From assembly GCF_964259225.1 (NCBI RefSeq), contig NZ_CAXVKN010000011.1: DNA of 40,787 nucleotides; one strand, given 5' to 3'. Positions within the stretch are counted from its first letter, which is position 1. Each line of letters starts with the position of its first letter. Made by a program: the position numbers and the translations under genes. Below the pieces are notes generated by a model that did no database searches, was not told the DNA's origin, and saw only the letters and a list, made by a program, of their open reading frames with translations. Below are positions 32,778 through 40,708 of this stretch, in pieces. Source of the stretch: Catenibacterium mitsuoka_A. Lineage in GTDB: Bacteria; Bacillota_I; Bacilli_A; Erysipelotrichales; Coprobacillaceae.

Positions 32778-33941
32778 TTATGCAACTTCGTAAGTGGTAG
32801 CATCTCTCAGATTAAGTGCAGCATTGAAATCTCTGTCTTCGATATAGCCACAGTCACATTTGAAAACTCTATCTGAAAGCTTTAAATCTTTTTTGATATG
32901 CTTGCAGCAATGACATGTTTTAGATGATGGGAACCATCTACCGACTATTCGAAGTTCAATTCCGTTCTCCTTGCATTTAGCTTGGAGCTTTGTTTTAAAT
33001 TCATAAAACTTCTGCGAAGCAACTGCCTTTGAAAGATGCTTGTTCTTCATCATTCCTGATACGTTTAAATCTTCAATCGTTATATAAGATGGCTTGGTTT
33101 TCACTATCTCTGCGATTGTCTTATTGATGTAATCAGTACGAATATTGTCGATTCTCTGATGAAGCTTCTGTATCTTAAGCCTTTGTTTCTGTATATTTCT
33201 TTTTTGAGTGGACTCTCCTTTCTTTAGATTTTCATACTTTCGAGAAAGACTTCTCTGTTCTCGAACAAGCTTTTTTTCAAGCTTCTTTAATTTTGCAGAT
33301 TTATTGATGTTCTTATAAGTTTTTCCATTAGAAACAATCGCAAAGTCCTTTAATCCAAGGTCAATACCGATTCCTTCACTGGAATTATTGGCTGACGTTT
33401 TGTCTGGGATTTCTATAAGAACTGAAACATAGTATCTGTCAGCTTTTATTGAGACATGACCGCTCTTAATTACGTTTCCATCTTTTGTAGTTGGAATATA
33501 TCCTTTCTCTTTGATGCGTACCCAGCCAAGTGACGGAATCTTGAGTCTGTGTCTTTCACAGTGGCAATCTTTTGGATTATTCCTTACAAAATACATTTTC
33601 ACATCAGATCTGCCTTTCTTCTTAAATTTTGGAAAGGCACTCTTGTGATTAAAGAATCTTTTAAATGCGGTCTGTCCGTCATTTACTGCCTGTGTTACCG
33701 ATTTTGAATAAGCTTCCTTGATCCAGGAATATTCTGGATGACTCGGAAGATACTCATTGTTAAGCCATACTCTAAACTGGCTGCTGCTCATAAACTTTTT
33801 TCCATTTTCATGAAGCTCCTTATTATGAGCAAGATAGAAGTTATAGATAAATCTGCAAGTACCTATTGTTTTACGAATCCTGACTTTCTGCTCCTCTGTC
33901 GGATTTATTTCCGTCTTGAAGCTCTTCAGCAATTTCCTCAT
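32778..33941 (-). CDS. tnpB: TnpB RNA-guided nuclease of an IS607/IS605-type element
   Basis: A 387-aa TnpB. The N-terminal OrfB_IS605 helix-turn-helix region (KTIGTCRFIYNFYLAHN) is followed by a RuvC-like nuclease with Asp194 (GIDLGLKDFAI), Glu290 (ITIEDLNVSGM) and Asp371 (EDRDFNAALNL). A four-cysteine zinc ribbon (CHCC...CDCG) lies just before the last Asp. All catalytic residues are intact, so it is probably a working guide-RNA nuclease. The transposase partner is decayed: a serine recombinase relic lies upstream at 34110-34245. Alternatively it could be a solo, domesticated tnpB. Confidence 0.9.
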   Translation of the reverse strand: MRKLLKSFKTEINPTEEQKVRIRKTIGTCRFIYNFYLAHNKELHENGKKFMSSSQFRVWLNNEYLPSHPEYSWIKEAYSKSVTQAVNDGQTAFKRFFNHKSAFPKFKKKGRSDVKMYFVRNNPKDCHCERHRLKIPSLGWVRIKEKGYIPTTKDGNVIKSGHVSIKADRYYVSVLIEIPDKTSANNSSEGIGIDLGLKDFAIVSNGKTYKNINKSAKLKKLEKKLVREQRSLSRKYENLKKGESTQKRNIQKQRLKIQKLHQRIDNIRTDYINKTIAEIVKTKPSYITIEDLNVSGMMKNKHLSKAVASQKFYEFKTKLQAKCKENGIELRIVGRWFPSSKTCHCCKHIKKDLKLSDRVFKCDCGYIEDRDFNAALNLRDATTYEVA

Positions 33942-34109
33942 CCCTTTCTATCTGTTTTTTTTATACTTACGAAGCCCATACAGCCTGCATGAGAACACAT
34001 GGAGTATTGAAACAATATCCTCATGAGTTCTCCATCTGATTTCTAATCTAATTATAGAACAAATAGAAAATTTATGCATCAAGTTCAGCTTCATGAACAC
34101 CGTTTATTA

Positions 34110-34245
34110 GGCGTTAAAAAAATTTTCACTAACCTGTGGTCTGAGGGTATTCAAATTATGGTCTTGATTTTCCGTTCCATTACTTCATCTAATAAATCGT
34201 TACACGGTTTGCATAATCTTCAATACACTGGTCTACAATAATTCT
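34110..34245 (-). pseudogene. IS607-type serine recombinase (TnpA) relic
   Basis: On the minus strand DQCIEDYANR is followed, after a frameshift, by NDLLDEVMERKIKTII, a stop, then SDHRLVKIF. These match in order the IS607 TnpA stretch around the conserved EDYASG / LLDEV / KDRLVRF motifs. The catalytic serine N-terminus and the C-terminus are missing. It belongs with the downstream tnpB and shows this copy can no longer move by itself. Identification is from motif memory. The 34246-34583 stretch also holds a possible antitoxin relic and otherwise nothing I recognise. Confidence 0.6.
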
Positions 34246-34387
34246 TTTGCATTATAAAACTATCTTAAAAATGTAACTTAATTTAGTAAATGATGATTAT
34301 AAGTATAATAATTCCTATTAGTTGGGGTTCGGTTTGCCTTTAAAGTTCCTTCTCTATCTCAACGTTATAATATCTTAACAGATACGC

Positions 34388-34441
34388 CTAAAAGTCAATA
34401 AAATCCGTTGGTTTAAAATTTGTGATATTTAATGTATTCAT
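34388..34441 (-). pseudogene. Possible truncated Phd/YefM-type antitoxin start
   Basis: GGGAG and an ATG introduce MNTLNITNFKPTDFIDF and a stop, 17 residues that look like the N-terminus of Phd/YefM antitoxins, which normally run to 70-90 residues. A palindrome-like GTTATACC-TTAG-TATACAAC (about 34534-34553) upstream resembles an antitoxin operator. No toxin gene remains. Could be chance. Confidence 0.3.
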
Positions 34442-34583
34442 TTTAATACTCCCTTTATGAGCATATTTAAACACATTCAAACACAATGGTCGATATATTC
34501 AGTTACTTATAGTTCCCTCCTTTACAATTCATGTTATACCTTAGTATACAACTTTTTTTGATTTTTTACTACATTTATGACTT

Positions 34584-35357
34584 TTATATTAAATTATGAT
34601 CTAAACAGTAGTGATACACACCATCTTCTGCTACAGATAAACATATATCATCCGCAATAGCCTTCACATTATCAGTCGCATTCCCCATTGCAACTCCTGT
34701 TCCTACTGCTTCTAACATCTCTATATCATTTGTTCCATCACCAAACGCAATGGCTTCATTAGGACTGAAATGATAATACTCTAATACCTTATGTATACCA
34801 TTACCCTTTCCACCACCTGCTGGAATAATATCTACCGCCCTATTCCACCACGCTGTAATCTGGGCTCCTTCTACATTCTTCATTAATGCATCATATTCAT
34901 TCTCATATCCACCACACATGATCTGATAGATATCTTCATTCACAAATGTATCAAAGTCTTCTGATACATTCACTTTCTGTTTAGAGAATGCATAATAATC
35001 ATCTAAATCTTGATCTGTGCCATTGGCTTTACTATCATCTTTACTCGCAAGAGAGACATATCTATTAATAGAAGATGCGTTATCTATAATTCTTAATACG
35101 TCTTTATGTGGGATAGGATGACTATATAAAACATGTCCTTCCTTATCAAAACAATAAGACCCATTAAAAGAAAGTATGGTATCAAAAGTCACTCCTTCAA
35201 AAGTAGGTACACTTAAAGGATGTCTTCCTGTCGCAATACATACCTTTATATTATTAGCCTGTAATCTCTGTAATGTTTCTATAGTAATATCAGAAACACT
35301 GCGTGTTTCCATATTACTTAAAGTTCCATCAATATCAAAAAATGCAATCTTAATCAT
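34584..35357 (-). CDS. HAD-superfamily Cof-type phosphatase
   Basis: A 257-aa Cof-type HAD hydrolase, paralogous to the one at 11777-12538. Motif I FFDIDGTLSN, motif II CIATGRHPL, the lysine in GGKGNGIHK, and motif IV FGDGTNDIEM with AMGNA. GGAGG lies ahead of the ATG at 35357; the longer frame adds ten residues with no family match. It lies downstream of ldh, beyond a terminator. The substrate is unknown, likely a sugar phosphate. Confidence 0.9.
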   Translation of the reverse strand: MIKIAFFDIDGTLSNMETRSVSDITIETLQRLQANNIKVCIATGRHPLSVPTFEGVTFDTILSFNGSYCFDKEGHVLYSHPIPHKDVLRIIDNASSINRYVSLASKDDSKANGTDQDLDDYYAFSKQKVNVSEDFDTFVNEDIYQIMCGGYENEYDALMKNVEGAQITAWWNRAVDIIPAGGGKGNGIHKVLEYYHFSPNEAIAFGDGTNDIEMLEAVGTGVAMGNATDNVKAIADDICLSVAEDGVYHYCLDHNLI

Positions 35358-35385
35358 AACAAATCCTCCATGGATCCATTCTAAC

Positions 35386-35411
35386 ACAAAAAGAGAGGTT
35401 AACCCTCTCTT
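35386..35411 (-). terminator. Intrinsic terminator after ldh
   Basis: Stem AAGAGAGG (35391-35398) / CCTCTCTT (35404-35411) with TTTTT on the minus strand. Confidence 0.85.
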
Positions 35412-36360
35412 AGTCTAACTGTTGACAGAAATCTTTCAGAACTTTATATGATTCCTCTAGTGCTTTCTGCTCATCTTCTTTCATATTTATTTCTACTATT
35501 TCTTTAGCTCCTGTCTTATCAATAATAGTAGGAACACTTAAGAAGATATCATTCATACCATACTGACCATCTAAATGAACAGATACTGGATAAATTCTAT
35601 TTTCATTAAAGAGAATAGATTTTACGATAGCTGTAGTTGCTGCCGCAATACCATAACATGTATTCCCTTTACGGTTAAAGATCTGCCATCCATCTTCAAT
35701 AACAGCATGTCTTAATGTTTCCTTAGTGGCATCCTTAGTACGTTCTGCATTATCCTTTAATACATCTTCTACACTCTTACCACCAATAGTTGCACTAGAC
35801 CATGTTACCATTTCTGAATCTCCATGTTCACCACATACATATGCTGATACACTCTTTGCATCTAAATGATACATATCAGCCAAACGACAAGATAATCTTG
35901 CACTATCAAGAGTTGTACCACTACCAATTACCTGGTTCTTTGGTAAACCTGATTCCTTCCAAGTAATATAACTCATAATATCTACTGGGTTAGATACAAC
36001 AATAAAGATACCATTGAATCCTGAAGCCATTGTAGAACTTACAATAGACTTAATAATCTTAATACTTGGTGCTAACATCTGTAAACGATCATGAGAATCT
36101 TTAGGCATTGGTGCTGATGCTGTAATAATGACTACATCTGCATCCTTACAATCAGAATAATCACCTGCTTTTACTTTAATATTTCTATTCATGAAGTAAA
36201 CTGACTGCTGCATATCTAATGCTTCACCATATGCTTTTTCTTTATTAATATCAATTAATACAATTTCTTCACAAAGTCCCTGGTTAATAATTGAGTAGGC
36301 AGTTGTAGCACCTACATTACCTAAACCAACAATAACTACTTTAGAATCCTTAAAACTCAT
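35410..36360 (-). CDS. ldh: L-lactate dehydrogenase family enzyme
   Basis: A 316-aa NAD-dependent 2-hydroxyacid dehydrogenase of the LDH/MDH family. The nucleotide loop is VGLGNVGATTA (residues 11-21), SNPVDIMSY follows, LDSARL carries the substrate arginine, and CGEHGDSEM carries the catalytic His179. In a fermenting Firmicute it would reduce pyruvate to L-lactate and recycle NADH. The substrate loop (PMPKDSHDRLQM) is not the textbook LDH sequence, so a related 2-oxoacid specificity is possible. AAGGAGG precedes the ATG. It is divergent from the methyltransferase gene. Confidence 0.88.
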   Translation of the reverse strand: MSFKDSKVVIVGLGNVGATTAYSIINQGLCEEIVLIDINKEKAYGEALDMQQSVYFMNRNIKVKAGDYSDCKDADVVIITASAPMPKDSHDRLQMLAPSIKIIKSIVSSTMASGFNGIFIVVSNPVDIMSYITWKESGLPKNQVIGSGTTLDSARLSCRLADMYHLDAKSVSAYVCGEHGDSEMVTWSSATIGGKSVEDVLKDNAERTKDATKETLRHAVIEDGWQIFNRKGNTCYGIAAATTAIVKSILFNENRIYPVSVHLDGQYGMNDIFLSVPTIIDKTGAKEIVEINMKEDEQKALEESYKVLKDFCQQLD

Positions 36361-36442
36361 ATTAGTTTTTCCTCCTTGAATTGTTAATATTGTAGCACAA
36401 CTGTCTGATCAAATGTATAATAATTACCAAGAGAGGTTAAAT

Positions 36443-37645
36443 ATGAAAACTAAAGTACTATTAAAAAAAGGTGAAGGCCGTACTATTAATGCAGGCGGCT
36501 TATGGATTTATGACAATGAAATAAAAGAGATACATGGACATTTCAAGAATGGGGATATTGTGGATGTATATGCCCATAATGAGTATCCGTTAGGAAGAGG
36601 TTATATTAACCAGAATTCTAAGATTAGAATTCGTTTAATGACTAGAAATATTAATCAAGAGATTGATTCTGATTTCTTACGTATGAGATTACAGAATGCC
36701 TGGGATTATCGTAAAAAGACAGTGGATACTTCTAGTTGTCGTATTGTGTTTGGAGATGCTGATTTCTTACCAGGTTTAGTAATTGATAAGTTTGAAAATG
36801 TATTAGTTGTACAGTCTCTTGCATTAGGTATTGATGCGTTTAAGGAAGAGATTGTAGAACTTATGAAAGATATTCTACTACAAGATGGCATTACTATTAG
36901 AGGTGTATATGAACGTAGTGATGCCAAGGAACGTACTAAGGAAGGCATGGAAAGAGTCAAAGGATTTATTGGTGAACCTTTTGATCCTCATATTGATATT
37001 GTAGAGAATGGTGTTAAGTATCATATAGATGTCGCAGAAGGACAAAAGACTGGTTTCTTCCTTGATCAAAAATATAATAGACTAGCAATACAGAAATTAT
37101 GTAAAGATGCAAAGGTATTGGATTGTTTTACTTATATTGGTACTTTTGCACTCAATGCTGGTATTGCAGGAGCTCAAAGTGTTTTAGGTGTGGATGCATC
37201 TCAGTTTGCGGTAGATCTTGCGAATGAGAATTCTAAGTTTAATGGTTTAGAGAATACTGTTAAATTTGAGTGTCATGATGTATTTGATTTCTTACCAGAA
37301 TTAGAGGCTCAGGGAGAGTTATTTGATATGGTTATATTAGATCCCCCTGCTTTCACAAAGTCTCGTGCATCTATTAAGAATGCGATTAAAGGCTATCGTG
37401 AGATTAATATGAGAGGTATGAAACTAGTGAAAGATGGTGGATATCTAGCTACATGTTCATGTTCTCATTTTATGGATTATGATACATTTACTAAGACTAT
37501 TGGACAGGCTGCAAAATTAGTACATAAGAGATTAAGACAGGTAGAATTTAGAACACAGGCTGCAGATCATCCTATTTTATGGAATGGTGATGAGAACAGT
37601 TATTACTTAAAGTTCTATATTTTCCAGGTTGTAGATGAAAAATAA
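36443..37645 (+). CDS. Class I SAM-dependent rRNA methyltransferase (RlmI-like)
   Basis: A 400-aa protein with an N-terminal PUA-like RNA-binding domain (KGEGRTINAGGLWIYDNEI), a central EEHEE domain (VFGDADFLPGLVIDKF) and a Rossmann methyltransferase domain. The SAM motif is VLDCFTYIGTFAL, the catalytic motif LDPPAFTKS, and SCSHF holds the cysteine region. This is the RlmI/YccW order, which makes 5-methylcytosine in 23S rRNA. I chose ATG 36443 with GAGAGG ahead; a start at 36413 would fall around the -10 TATAAT (36416-36421). Confidence 0.9.
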   Translation: MKTKVLLKKGEGRTINAGGLWIYDNEIKEIHGHFKNGDIVDVYAHNEYPLGRGYINQNSKIRIRLMTRNINQEIDSDFLRMRLQNAWDYRKKTVDTSSCRIVFGDADFLPGLVIDKFENVLVVQSLALGIDAFKEEIVELMKDILLQDGITIRGVYERSDAKERTKEGMERVKGFIGEPFDPHIDIVENGVKYHIDVAEGQKTGFFLDQKYNRLAIQKLCKDAKVLDCFTYIGTFALNAGIAGAQSVLGVDASQFAVDLANENSKFNGLENTVKFECHDVFDFLPELEAQGELFDMVILDPPAFTKSRASIKNAIKGYREINMRGMKLVKDGGYLATCSCSHFMDYDTFTKTIGQAAKLVHKRLRQVEFRTQAADHPILWNGDENSYYLKFYIFQVVDEK

Positions 37646-37652
37646 GAAAAGG

Positions 37653-37680
37653 TGATGACTCGATACGAGTCATCATTTTT
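37653..37680 (+). terminator. Intrinsic terminator after the methyltransferase gene
   Basis: A 10-bp stem TGATGACTCG / CGAGTCATCA with loop ATA and five T. Confidence 0.92.
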
Positions 37681-37779
37681 CAGTTATAACTTATATTTTT
37701 TATCTTTTACTCTATTTTATCAGTTATAACTGATAAAATTTATATTTAAGCATGAGATTTCAGTTATATGTGATATAAT
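37681..37779 (+). promoter_or_regulatory. CAGTTATA repeats at 40-bp spacing, large palindrome and promoter of the ATPase gene
   Basis: CAGTTATA occurs at 37681, 37721 and 37761, exactly 40 bp apart, each on the plus strand; a shorter CAGTTA lies at 37785. The middle copy is the centre of a perfect 26-bp palindrome (37714-37739, core CAGTTATAACTG). The third abuts an extended -10, TGATATAAT (37771-37779). The regular phasing suggests cooperative binding of a dimeric regulator, possibly looping. The regulator is unknown. Confidence 0.7.
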
Positions 37780-37811
37780 ATGAGCAGTTACGAGGAAAGG
37801 GGTTGCGATAA

Positions 37812-39026
37812 ATGATTAAACGTGAGCTATATATGAAACGTATCCGTCCGTTCATTGGGTCGGATCTTATTAAGGTAATGACTGGAATTCGTCGTTGTGG
37901 GAAATCCGTTATGCTAGAATTAATTAAAGAGGAACTTATAGAATCAGGTGTTAATCCAACACAGTTTATCTCCATCAATTTTGAGGATTTAAGCTTTTCA
38001 CATCTGCAGACCGCACAGTCACTTCATGATGAGATTACTAGCCGTGCCAAGGAAATTGGTGGTAAGGTTTATCTTTTTTTTGATGAAATTCAAGAAGTGA
38101 AAGATTGGGAGAAGTGTATTAATTCTTTTCGTGTTTCATTGGATTGTGACATCTATATTACCGGATCAAATGCAAAACTATTATCAGGTGAACTTGCAAC
38201 TTATTTAGGTGGAAGATATGTAGAGTTTGTCATCTATCCATTTTCTTTTGGAGAATTCATAGAATTATATCATCCAATCAACCCTGATGTTTCAATCCAA
38301 CAATGTTTTCAAAAGTATCTCATTACTGGAGGTATGCCCTATCTTGCGAATATTCGTTATGCGGATGACCCATCTAAACAATATCTTCACGACTTATTTA
38401 ACTCTGTCCAACTTAAAGATATCGTGAAACGCAATAAAATACGTGATGTGGACTTATTAGAACGCATTATTGCATATGTGATTGCGAATGTAGGCACACC
38501 CTTCTCCGCAAATTCTCTTGCAAAGTTTCTCAAAAGTGAACAACGTACCGTTGCACCAGAAACAATCCTAAATTATATCAAATATTGTTGTGATGCTTAT
38601 CTGTTCTACCAAGTGAAACGAGTTGATTTACAGGGTAAACAAATACTTTCCACAAATGAAAAGTATTATATTGCAGATCACGGCATCCGTGAAGCCGTTT
38701 ATGGAGGCAATATGAGAGATATTAATCTCATTCTAGAAAATATTGTCTATCTAGAATTATTACGTCGAGGCTATAAAGTGACTGTTGGTAAAACAGGAGA
38801 AAAAGAAATTGATTTTGTTTGCGATAAACATGGTGAAAAAATATATGTTCAGGTGACATATCTCTTAGCATCAGAAGATACAATTAAACGTGAATTTGGT
38901 GCATATGATACTATCCGAGATAATTTCCCTAAATATGTCGTTTCCCTTGATGAATTTGATATGAGCCGAAACGGTATTAAGCATCAAAATATTCGTGATT
39001 TCCTTTTGGCTGAGGAATGGATATAA
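37812..39026 (+). CDS. AAA-family ATPase with DUF4143 domain
   Basis: A 404-aa protein of the AAA_14/DUF4143 group. Walker A is GIRRCGKSVML (residues 25-35), Walker B YLFFDEIQEV, and ITGSNAKLLSGEL the sensor region. A DUF4143 C-terminal domain (LENIVYLELLRRGYKV, GEKEIDFVCDKHGEKIYVQVTY) recalls a PD-(D/E)xK nuclease core but with Gln where the lysine pair is usually E-x-K. These proteins are common in gut Firmicutes, present in many variable copies, and their function is unknown. GAGGAAAGGGG lies upstream. Its last 51 bp are repeated exactly at 40627-40677. Confidence 0.88.
   Translation: MIKRELYMKRIRPFIGSDLIKVMTGIRRCGKSVMLELIKEELIESGVNPTQFISINFEDLSFSHLQTAQSLHDEITSRAKEIGGKVYLFFDEIQEVKDWEKCINSFRVSLDCDIYITGSNAKLLSGELATYLGGRYVEFVIYPFSFGEFIELYHPINPDVSIQQCFQKYLITGGMPYLANIRYADDPSKQYLHDLFNSVQLKDIVKRNKIRDVDLLERIIAYVIANVGTPFSANSLAKFLKSEQRTVAPETILNYIKYCCDAYLFYQVKRVDLQGKQILSTNEKYYIADHGIREAVYGGNMRDINLILENIVYLELLRRGYKVTVGKTGEKEIDFVCDKHGEKIYVQVTYLLASEDTIKREFGAYDTIRDNFPKYVVSLDEFDMSRNGIKHQNIRDFLLAEEWI
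38975..39025 (+). repeat. 51-bp direct repeat, copy 1 (3' end of the ATPase gene)
   Basis: This stretch, encoding the C-terminal IKHQNIRDFLLAEEWI of the ATPase, is identical over 51 bases to 40627-40677. The next 19 bases are also related, differing mostly by A/G and T/C changes. See copy 2. Confidence 0.97.
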
Positions 39027-39069
39027 TAAAAACAAATTAACCACAGAGTGACAACCCTATTTTGAATTA

Positions 39070-39252
39070 TTGATAGAACAAAATGTATTAATTCTAGTGA
39101 TTGTTCTGTAGAAACTTGCGAAGCCTACAGGCGAAGGAAGTTCATATTACTCTCCCAATAATATTAAGTTAAGAGACTGGATGCCAAACTGTTGGCAGAT
39201 GATGAAACTCATGTAGCCAGAAATGAATATTTATTCATTTCTAGCCTTTTTT
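39070..39252 (+). ncRNA. Hairpin-rich element, possible transposon-end or guide-type RNA
   Basis: A gene-free stretch with ordered hairpins: AGAACAA/TTGTTCT (about 39075 and 39105), GCC-TACA-GGC, a perfect TGCCAA-ACTG-TTGGCA (39182-39197 region), and an 11-bp perfect terminator-like stem AGAAATGAATA (39219-39229) / TATTCATTTCT (39232-39242) followed by AGCC and T6. It resembles the structured right ends of IS605-group elements, but no tnpB or iscB flanks it. The function is unproven. Confidence 0.45.
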
Positions 39253-39284
39253 AGTAGATGTGTTTTTGTAAGAGATAAACTATT

Positions 39285-39632
39285 ATGAAACAAAGCAAGC
39301 ATAATATCTACTACTCACCCAAGAAGGTTAGAACTATTCTTGAACGTTCTATCGATACAGCTCTTGATAGTCTGAAGTACTACTGTAATGACCCTGTTTT
39401 CGATTTCACTCTTTGTCGAAAGCTTCATTCAATACACCACGAGCTTTTCAAATCACTCCTCAATAGGCAAATTGTCTCACTTTTTTTGAAGGGCATGGTA
39501 AAATGCCTTCGGCTTCTGCACTATCGCAAAGAAAAAACTACTGGAACCTGCTATCTTTAAACACATAAACAATCTATTTGTGAGTGCAATTGATGCAATT
39601 ATCAACAAGAGAGAAGAAACTACTACTGCTTG
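39285..39632 (+). pseudogene. Frameshifted, truncated IS4-type transposase
   Basis: The frame from 39285 (MKQSKHNIYYSPKKVRTI, then DPVFDFTLCRKL) matches the N-terminus of DDE IS4-family transposases with their DFTR-RKL motif. After a frameshift near 39480 the next family block appears as HGKMPSASALSQRKKL and AIFKHINNLF, ending at a stop at 39632. The catalytic DDE domain is entirely missing. Identification is from motif memory. The following 39633-39899 holds no recognisable gene. Confidence 0.65.
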
Positions 39633-39830
39633 ATGAAATAAGCCATACAACAACATAAGTGATATCCAATCCATGATTATGTGCTAGCGTACATGAGCAG
39701 AACTATCTGGCATTTGTCATTCCGAGGATGTAGCATGAGATTTTCTACAATTATTGGTATATATGAGATAGAAGGAAGCATATTGCTATGGTGTAGAAAA
39801 GATGAAAAAAGATGAAAAACAGTATAATTA

Positions 39831-39858
39831 TTGTAACAGAGGGTGGGTATGATATATT
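39831..39858 (+). promoter_or_regulatory. Probable promoter of the peptidase E gene
   Basis: TTGTAA (39831-39836), 16-nt spacer, TATATT (39853-39858), leaving about 35 nt of leader with AAGGAG before the ATG. Confidence 0.5.
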
Positions 39859-39899
39859 ATAAGAAATACACAAATCGGAATTTATAAAGGAGAATATTG

Positions 39900-40502
39900 A
39901 TGAAACTATTTTTATGTTCGCACTTTTCAAGTGTAGGAAGTCTGATAAAGGAAGAAATTGAAAATAAGAAAGTCGCATTTATTCCAACAGCTTCACTGCG
40001 TGAAGGCTACACCGGTTATGTCGGCTCAGCTCGAAAATTATTCAAAAAGTTGGGAGCAATCGTAACGGAAATTGATATTTCAACGGAGGCTTATTCAACG
40101 ATACAGTCTGTTTTTGAAGATGCGGATGTAATATATTTTACCGGCGGAAATTCTTTTTTCCTTATAGGCCAGCTCCGTAAAACGAGAACGGATGAGCTGT
40201 TGAAGAAAGAATTGGCAAAGGGAAAACTGATGATTGGTGAATCGGCAGGTGCGATTATATGCGCTCCAAGCATCCAATATATCGAGCAAATGGATGAAAA
40301 GCCGGAGGACTACTCACAAGAAGATGATGCAGGGCTTGATTTGATTGATTTCTATGTTCTTCCGCATTATCTTACAGCACCATTTAAGAAAGTTACCGAG
40401 AAAATAATGACTGAGTTTTCAGATTTGAATCTATGCCCAATTAACAACCGCCAGGGAATTGTAATTGATGGTGAAGGTTCAAAGGTTATTTGCAAAGACT
40501 AA
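39900..40502 (+). CDS. pepE: Peptidase E (S51 family Asp-X dipeptidase)
   Basis: A 200-aa peptidase S51 protein. IPTASLREGY is followed by YFTGGNSFFLI, the nucleophile Ser in GESAGAI (about residue 115), and YVLPHY contains the catalytic His region. Known PepE enzymes split dipeptides with N-terminal aspartate. I chose the ATG at 39900 over the in-frame TTG at 39897. Its codon use (CCG, CGG, GCG and GAG are commoner) differs from its neighbours, and it lies inside the segment bounded by the 51-bp repeats, so it may be acquired. Confidence 0.85.
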   Translation: MKLFLCSHFSSVGSLIKEEIENKKVAFIPTASLREGYTGYVGSARKLFKKLGAIVTEIDISTEAYSTIQSVFEDADVIYFTGGNSFFLIGQLRKTRTDELLKKELAKGKLMIGESAGAIICAPSIQYIEQMDEKPEDYSQEDDAGLDLIDFYVLPHYLTAPFKKVTEKIMTEFSDLNLCPINNRQGIVIDGEGSKVICKD

Positions 40503-40626
40503 TTTGAAAATTCAAGTTTGTAGAATTGTAAAGGAATAATATTATTTTAAATGAGCTGTTCGGATTAAATGCGTTGCCCTCTAACAGGTCAAGGATGAAT
40601 CATGATACAATTAAACTTGTGTATGT

Positions 40627-40677
40627 TATTAAGCATCAAAATATTCGTGATTTCCTTTTGGCTGAGGAATGGATATA
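40627..40677 (+). repeat. 51-bp direct repeat, copy 2
   Basis: Identical to 38975-39025. It is the last 16 codons of an ATPase/DUF4143 gene ending in TAG rather than TAA, with no matching coding sequence upstream of it. A terminator follows at once, as would be expected at the original end of the ATPase gene. Confidence 0.97.
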
Positions 40678-40679
40678 GT

Positions 40680-40708
40680 AAGAGCGAATCAAGCGCTCTT
40701 TTTTTTTA
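40680..40708 (+). terminator. Intrinsic terminator after repeat copy 2
   Basis: Stem AAGAGCG (40680-40686) / CGCTCTT (40694-40700) with a long T run. It starts right after the stop codon of repeat copy 2. The final 80 bases of the window hold nothing I can name. Confidence 0.9.

Noticed and set aside
36380..36402. Rex-like operator (TTGT...ACAA) upstream of ldh
   Set aside because: The half-sites TTGTTA and GCACAA are spaced two bases too far apart for a Rex box and are not symmetrical; too weak to report.
39285..39560. A possible new 91-aa gene
   Set aside because: The N-terminal half matches IS4-type transposase starts, and the continuation of that family appears in another frame downstream, so it is a frameshifted relic.
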